From Artemisia argyi (taxonomy: Eukaryota > Streptophyta > Magnoliopsida > Asterales > Asteraceae): DNA of 64,000 nucleotides. The DNA lies in assembly GCA_030686995.1 (NCBI GenBank), contig CM060687.1:165262770-165326769 (forward strand), written 5' to 3'. Under the pieces are notes generated by a model. That model was not told where the DNA came from. It did not search any database and saw only the letters and a list, made by a program, of their open reading frames with translations. This document shows positions 58,575 through 64,000 of this stretch, one piece after another (within the stretch, counting starts at the first letter, position 1; each line of letters opens with the position of its first letter). Made by a program: the position numbers and the translations under genes.

Positions 58575-58693
58575 CTTTAGAACACTTGTGTAGAAATGGA
58601 TCTTCATTTCTTTATGATGCATAACCGACCAAATGAACAAATTCTTGTTAATTTCAAATGAACAAATGTCACATATTTATGAGGGAAGATTCT
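58575..58693 (-). other. short segment between LTR and gag; no PBS visible
   Basis: The minus strand after the LTR end reads AGAATCTTCCCTCATAAATA and does not match a Met-tRNA or other PBS that I know. Together with the missing gag N-terminus this argues that the LTR on its right is the 3' LTR of another element and not this element's own 5' LTR. Confidence 0.6.
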
Positions 58694-59037
58694 TGTTAGG
58701 TCACCGTTTATGTAAACACAAGTATGATTTAGAAAGAAATAAGATGAGAATGAGAGATGGTTGATTATGAGACAATATGAAAAGTGAAAGAGCAAGAGTT
58801 TCCTTAAGATAATCAAATAACCAACAAGTTAAATGTTTACATGAGCTTACTATTTATAAGGGAGGAGTTAGGGCAACACTCCCTTCCTCCCTTATCTTCA
58901 AATTCGTGGGCTTAAAGCCCATAGGGCTTTTACACATAAGCCTTGTAACATAAAACTTAATGAAATAAATACTAAAGCAACCTATTACAAAATGTAATGA
59001 CCGAGACTTGACTAAATACAAAAGTATGGTTCCAACA
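58694..59037 (-). repeat. LTR of the right SIRE-like element (344 bp)
   Basis: Same TG-to-CA segment as 42870-43212, with a few substitutions (for example ACCGTTTATG against ACCATTTTG). On its right it is followed by PPT AGGGGGAGAT (59038-59047 on the minus strand), so it is the 3' LTR of an element that continues off the right edge. Confidence 0.85.
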
Positions 59038-59047
59038 ATCTCCCCCT

Positions 59048-61322
59048 AAGGGTCGGTCATCACGGTTGCTTGACGTCTTCATCTTTGTCGTTAACTTGTG
59101 ACAAGTAAAACTCTAGACGTCTTCAAAAATGGTTGAGTGATAATGAATATACTTTGCTCTCTGTCTTTGTTCTTTGGTGATGATGTAGTGATTGTGTTAT
59201 GAAGTAATCTGCCGTTCGTCACTCCTGCGTCTGTGGTGGTTGTTCGCCATTCCAACATGCTCATACATCTTTGGACTTAGACTTTTCACGTGCAAGAAGT
59301 TCCTTTTGATACATTGAGATCTTTGTCTTTATACTTTGTAGATTCTTCTTATTGTCGTAGAATCTTTCTTGGAACTTTGTGTTGTTAAGATCTTTGGGGG
59401 AGCTATCTTTTGCTTCAAGATGTATGTATGAGCATGTCGGAATCTACCAACATGGAAGTGAGGTACCTGCGAGTAAACAGTTAGAAATAAAACAACCGGT
59501 ACTTACGGATAAGGAATTAGAGCTTATCAACAGCATATTGTGAAGACTCCTTCTAATCCTTATCCAGGCCGTTCCCATATCAGATACTCCCGAAGGAGCT
59601 TACGAGACCTACTGAGTAGCTCAATGACTGGATGAGTCGCTGGGGATCACTCCACGACTGTAGACCATAATGAAACCACCGCAAACACTAAGCGTAACCC
59701 TTGTGAGGTTACCGAAGTGACCTGCTGTCAGGGCTATTTGATGTTGACCCTGGCAGGATTTCCGTTCAATCATTGAGAAATACTTAGGTAATCCTCTCAT
59801 AAACGTTCTCGGCAGATTGCTAAGATCTGCGAAGGACTCGATAGTTTACAACTGGTGTCCATTGATGTAGAACACCAGTTGTAGAAATACTAAGTGTTCC
59901 TAAGAGATCTTTGATGTATCTCGAGGCTCTAGACTCTATAAGTGCACACTTAGGTTTCCTATGCGAAGACTAGGGAGGGGTCTCCTTCTTCAATATCAAC
60001 CATCTCTAAGAGATAGGTCGATAGGTTACGCGGGTTCCCTGTGAGAATGAAACAAGTCCTTTTAAGAGAACTTGAGTGGTTAAGAAGGTTTAGTGCATCG
60101 CGTCACTGGGTCCATGACGGCTTAATCTTCAATACCGGTGTTGTCTTTTGCAACAGCCAGTAGCATACGTATTGAACCCGGTGTCTGCCCTAAGGTTGAT
60201 TCATATGGAGGGCTATTTCTTTTCACCCTTTTCTTTACTTTTCCTTTTAATTCTTCAACTCCTTCTTTCCCTTTCATTCTTTTCTCCTTTTTTTTTCGTA
60301 TCATACCTAAGGACTTCTAATTCTAACTATGGGAGATGTCCTTGGGTAGATCCCTCCGGCTCTGGCGGATCATAGGACGGATATTCCTATCTTAATCACC
60401 TTATAACTCCGACAGTAGCCAAGAAACCTTTGATTGAAAATCTCTCAAAGTGTTTGTGATAATCAAATATTTTGGTTAACACTTTGAGAGTTTTGTGTAC
60501 ACTTTTGAAGGGCTCCCCCTGCACATGTGCTCATAAGTATTTAATAAATTTTCACATGCGGGAGGAGCAATCACTTTTGAATTGATCCACTTTCCGTGAA
60601 CAAGACCGATTCGAGACACGCTTACATCACTAGTTAAACTAGCTAGAAGTTATTACCCGGCCTGGTCAAGTCCACAGAAAGTTTCTCGAGACGGTACATT
60701 TCTACTAAGACTAATCCTTTTCGAGACACGCTTACGTGGTTAGTTAAAGAGATACATTGTCAGCTTTTAGGTGACAACTAGCTCTAGTAACTAACTTGAT
60801 GTTATTACCCGTCGAGGATAAGTCCTTTCGATATTACAGACTTTAATTGTCTCGTCAATTCCTGGGTGAATCAGAGTCTAGCTCGCACAAGATACAACTT
60901 TCAGCTTTAACTTCATATATTTTAATCACTTTTTCATTTTCTCCCCCTCAAAAATAGCATATGAGATGTTGTTTTTGTTAAACTTTTGATTAAAATATGC
61001 TTTTTGAGTCTTATGGGGAGATTCACCAAGAACTTTTGATTTTGAACAAAGTATTTTGTTTTGACAAGTGCTCCCCCTCAACAAGTGATTAGGTCTTATT
61101 GAGGTGAAATACTTGTCCTTTTGAGCAGAATTGTGAAAAAATCATAAAAGTTTGATTAATTCTACTCAAAAATAAGAAGCCTTCGCTCCTTATATTTAGG
61201 ATTGAGGCACTGATGCGTACCTCAGGGTCCTTTCTTTACAAGTTCGGGTTGTGCACTGTAATGTGTACACAAACCATTATGAAGTAAATTATTGACAAAT
61301 CAAATCAAATTCTTACAATGAT
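59048..61322 (-). other. noncoding hairpin-rich region of the right SIRE-like element
   Basis: Collinear with 43223-45490. The stem at 59849-59858 with 59872-59881 (CAACTGGTGT and ACACCAGTTG) is perfect here but has two changes in the left copy. PPT-like minus-strand AGGGGGAG sites recur near 60511, 60944 and 61072. Confidence 0.7.
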
Positions 61323-64000
61323 TTACCAATCAGGTCTCTGAAATGTCAACACCGGAAACTTCTGTTTGCCTCCAACATAACTTTCCAACCTTCGAAACTG
61401 ATCCCTGCGCTTCAATCTGTTCTCAATCCTTAAGATGAATCTGCGAGCATCCCTGGCTTCATTGGTGTTCCACCTTTTGGATTTTCCCAGTTCTATGTCA
61501 TTGATTCTGCCTTTGATCCCATCTCTGACGAACTTCAGGGTTTCATCACAGAACTTATGAATTTCTTCATAAGCCATGAAGCAGTTGCGACCGTTAATGC
61601 TGCGGTAGGTGAACCCAAATGGTTGTCTGATCAAGGTGTACTGAGATAGATGTGGAAGGTCGGGGATGTTGAACAGGTTTGGTTTGGTGAGATTGAGCTT
61701 CTTCTGATAACTTTCTACTCCCAACTGAAGATCTTCAACTCTTTCTCTTATGACAATCTGCCTGATGAAGATTAGAAGAGCTTGGATAAAGGCAAGCTGC
61801 ATCTCTTTAGGCAAGCCACAGAGTTTTCCTTGAACTTTGAGTAGATACATGTCTTCGATGTCGTTGAGACGTAGTCGTGGAAAGTCAGACTCGGAAATAT
61901 CGTACTCCTTTTCATCAAGTCTTTTCAGTGTGATTTTGCTGAGGAAGGGGTACCCAAAGAAAGTGACAGTCGAGATGAATTGAATGGAGACTATCTTCAG
62001 ATCACTTTCTACTTCACCCATCGTCTGATTAAGTCTGCTACTTTGATAGTATTGTGCCCGGTTGTTAGGCCAATGATGTATGCCGTAAAGAGCATTCCGG
62101 TCATATTCAACAATTTTGTCAACGAATAATGCTGTAGCTTCTTCTTCGATGGCATTGTTTAGATATCGAGCTGCAGGGAGAAAGGCGAGTGAGGTAACGT
62201 ACTTCTTCTCAATCTTGCTGCCAAGTTTCAGAAATTCCATGTCTGTGTTGTAGAAGAACTTGTATGGGATCTTTGGTTCCTTAGGCTTCCCAATCATTGG
62301 TAGTGGTTTGGACCAGTCAGTAATGTAAGGTGCGGTTTTCTTTGTGACCGGATCGACATATGATTCAGGATTGATCCAGTCAATATTGCTTGACATAGCT
62401 CGAGCAATATTTTCCAGATGGTATTCAAGCTCGATTGAGTTAGCAGACCTATCTTTCAGAAGATTGAAAGCATCATTCTTGATTCTTCGCAGCCCTTTCT
62501 TATTCATCTTTTTCATCTTAAACTTTTGCTGAATCATTTGAGCATATTCCACCGTTCGACCATCTTGAGGTTCATGATTGTCTTCCAGTGGTGGTTGCGA
62601 ATTGATCATCTTCTCAAACCAGGAGTATTCGGCACTGTTGTCTTGATCTATCCAGCTAAGGACTGTTTTAGGTTTCTTTGGTTCGGTGCCTTTAGATGAG
62701 GTGTCTGGTGTGGGTTGATGATGCTTTCCTTTCTTATCTTTCTTCTTCTTCTTAGGAGACGGTTCTGGAACTTCATCGGGTTGAGGTATGTCGTCACCAC
62801 CGGTGTATTCGAAATGGTCGTGTGCCTTGGGAGCAGAACCTGATGCCTTTGGTTGTTGTGAGGAAGTTGTTGTGGTTGGGGGGATAACCGGTGTATGAGA
62901 TGTGGGTCCTTCGGCTTGTTTTTGTTTCTTTGCCTGAGAATTCGGATCCCTGTCTTCATCATCTCTTTGACGTTTCAGCTTATCGGCCTCTGTGCTACAC
63001 GTATCTTTGTTCATCTTGTCTTTTAATGCTTCCAAGACTTTGGCTTCTTCATGAGTCAAGGTGAACTTGTTTGCCAGCTTTTCTAAGAGTTGAGCTTCCA
63101 ATTCATCCAGAGATAGCCCTGGTAGTGGAACAGTGGACTTGTCAGCTCGAAGAGTAAATGTGGTTGATCGGATCACTTTCTTGACTGCTTGCTCTGCGAA
63201 CTTGGTGAGTTCGTCTCTCATGGGTGCCAGCAGATCTTTCAACTCAGCAACCAGGTGTTGTGCCATGTATTCTTGTGCTTGAGCTGCTAGTGCGGCTTCC
63301 AAGTTCTCCTGTACGTCTTTAGCTAAGAAAGTATCAACTTTGTCTTGCAGCTCTTGGACGTTCGAGTTCAGCTTAGTCAATTCAGCAACTTGGGTTACAA
63401 GTGTTGCAACCTGATCTTCCAATCTGCTTCTCTTCTTTTCATGTACTCTTTTGAAAGCTGACTTGAGTAACTTTGATGCAGCAGAGGCTTTGGTGCTCGG
63501 TTTCTTGATTGATTTGTCATGTGTTGATTCAGATGCAGGAGGAGATGACTGTGATGATTCAATGATGGTGGTAGAGTCTTTGTCATCTCCTTTCCTAGGT
63601 TCGGGTTGTTCAACTTTCTTATCTTTGGCTGCTGCTTCTTCTATTACCCTTTGTTCTTCAGCCCGTTTCTCAGCTTCGGCCTTAAGCCTTAGTTCTTCTG
63701 CAAGCCTGGCTTCTTCTTCCTTCTTTAACTTTTCTTCAGCCAGCTTGGCTGCCTCTTCTGCTTTCCTGCTCTCTTCCATTCTGATTGTTTCTTCCAGTTT
63801 AGCTTGAGCAATCTCTTCAAGCCTGGCCTCTTCAGCTTCTTGTTTTCTTTTCAGTTCCTCTTCCTGAGCCCTTTCTCTGAGCTCCATTTCTTCCATAGAC
63901 ATAAGTCTTGGAGCATCAGTATCCATGGGATCTCCCTCTTCTTCCTCTCCCATAGTCATTTCAATGTCGGTGGGAGACACTGAGGGATTGTCATAAACAA
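61323..64000 (-). CDS. extra ORF of the right SIRE-like element, C-terminal 892 codons, open to the window edge
   Basis: This is the same protein as at 45493-49719, without the TAG that breaks the left copy (Gln codon at 63553-63555). It is open from the right window edge (in frame with VYDNPSVSPTDIE) to the stop at 61323, with the Glu/Lys coiled coil, the Lys/Ser/Pro-rich linker (EPSPKKKKKDKKGKHH) and the C-terminal domain ending VLTFQRPDW. The true start lies outside the window, probably about 1.5 kb to the right by analogy. Changes between the copies are mostly single residues (for example KGLRR for KELRR, DISESDFP for YISESDFP), so the copies are young. Function unknown. Confidence 0.85.
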   Translation of the reverse strand, partial: VYDNPSVSPTDIEMTMGEEEEGDPMDTDAPRLMSMEEMELRERAQEEELKRKQEAEEARLEEIAQAKLEETIRMEESRKAEEAAKLAEEKLKKEEEARLAEELRLKAEAEKRAEEQRVIEEAAAKDKKVEQPEPRKGDDKDSTTIIESSQSSPPASESTHDKSIKKPSTKASAASKLLKSAFKRVHEKKRSRLEDQVATLVTQVAELTKLNSNVQELQDKVDTFLAKDVQENLEAALAAQAQEYMAQHLVAELKDLLAPMRDELTKFAEQAVKKVIRSTTFTLRADKSTVPLPGLSLDELEAQLLEKLANKFTLTHEEAKVLEALKDKMNKDTCSTEADKLKRQRDDEDRDPNSQAKKQKQAEGPTSHTPVIPPTTTTSSQQPKASGSAPKAHDHFEYTGGDDIPQPDEVPEPSPKKKKKDKKGKHHQPTPDTSSKGTEPKKPKTVLSWIDQDNSAEYSWFEKMINSQPPLEDNHEPQDGRTVEYAQMIQQKFKMKKMNKKGLRRIKNDAFNLLKDRSANSIELEYHLENIARAMSSNIDWINPESYVDPVTKKTAPYITDWSKPLPMIGKPKEPKIPYKFFYNTDMEFLKLGSKIEKKYVTSLAFLPAARYLNNAIEEEATALFVDKIVEYDRNALYGIHHWPNNRAQYYQSSRLNQTMGEVESDLKIVSIQFISTVTFFGYPFLSKITLKRLDEKEYDISESDFPRLRLNDIEDMYLLKVQGKLCGLPKEMQLAFIQALLIFIRQIVIRERVEDLQLGVESYQKKLNLTKPNLFNIPDLPHLSQYTLIRQPFGFTYRSINGRNCFMAYEEIHKFCDETLKFVRDGIKGRINDIELGKSKRWNTNEARDARRFILRIENRLKRRDQFRRLESYVGGKQKFPVLTFQRPDW

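Overview
This window is plant nuclear DNA: one spliced eukaryotic gene surrounded by nested transposable elements. The Copia and SIRE-type elements, with a very long extra ORF after pol, look to me like those of a daisy-family (Asteraceae) genome. That family placement is recollection and is not proven here. There is no sign of bacterial, organellar or free viral DNA.

Layout. 1-3261: the 5' part of a minus-strand Copia retrotransposon (LTR, PBS, leader, broken gag, start of protease), inserted in an intron of the gene on its right. 3342-5877: the last ten exons of a plus-strand glutamine-dependent NAD+ synthetase gene, covering the end of the amidase (nitrilase) domain and the whole synthetase domain; the earlier exons lie left of the window. 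About 5.9-28.0 kb and 35.1-37.9 kb: a mosaic of diverged duplications of the gene's 3' flank. It includes at least four partial copies of the last NAD synthetase exon, about a dozen copies of a tRNA-related SINE-like sequence on the minus strand and a recurrent AT-rich unit of about 1.2 kb. Nested in it are a short Helitron (11629-12260), an inserted composite (about 12.65-19.6 kb) with long inverted repeats and captured fragments of an alpha/beta-hydrolase gene and a LEUNIG-like gene, and a minus-strand L1-type LINE (28028-35092) that itself holds a hAT element with a perfect 8-bp target duplication (28870-30224).

37.9-41.9 kb: a relative of the first Copia with one LTR, PBS and leader but no gag-pol, carrying a second copy of the same Helitron. 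41.9-42.9 kb: a foldback element with arms of about 430 bp, cut by the LTR of the next element. 42.87-64.0 kb: two same-orientation (minus) copies of a SIRE-like Copia family. Each has a 343-344-bp LTR, a PPT, 2.3 kb of hairpin-rich noncoding DNA and a sense-strand ORF after pol (about 1,408 codons). The left copy also shows gag and pol, both broken. The right copy runs off the window with its extra ORF still open.

The only likely functional host gene is NAD synthetase. The best candidates for under-described biology are the extra retrotransposon ORF and the 18-19-bp GCGTA array that lies between pol and that ORF. The repeat mosaic also gives clean evolutionary evidence, including an empty site that proves the Helitron insertion.
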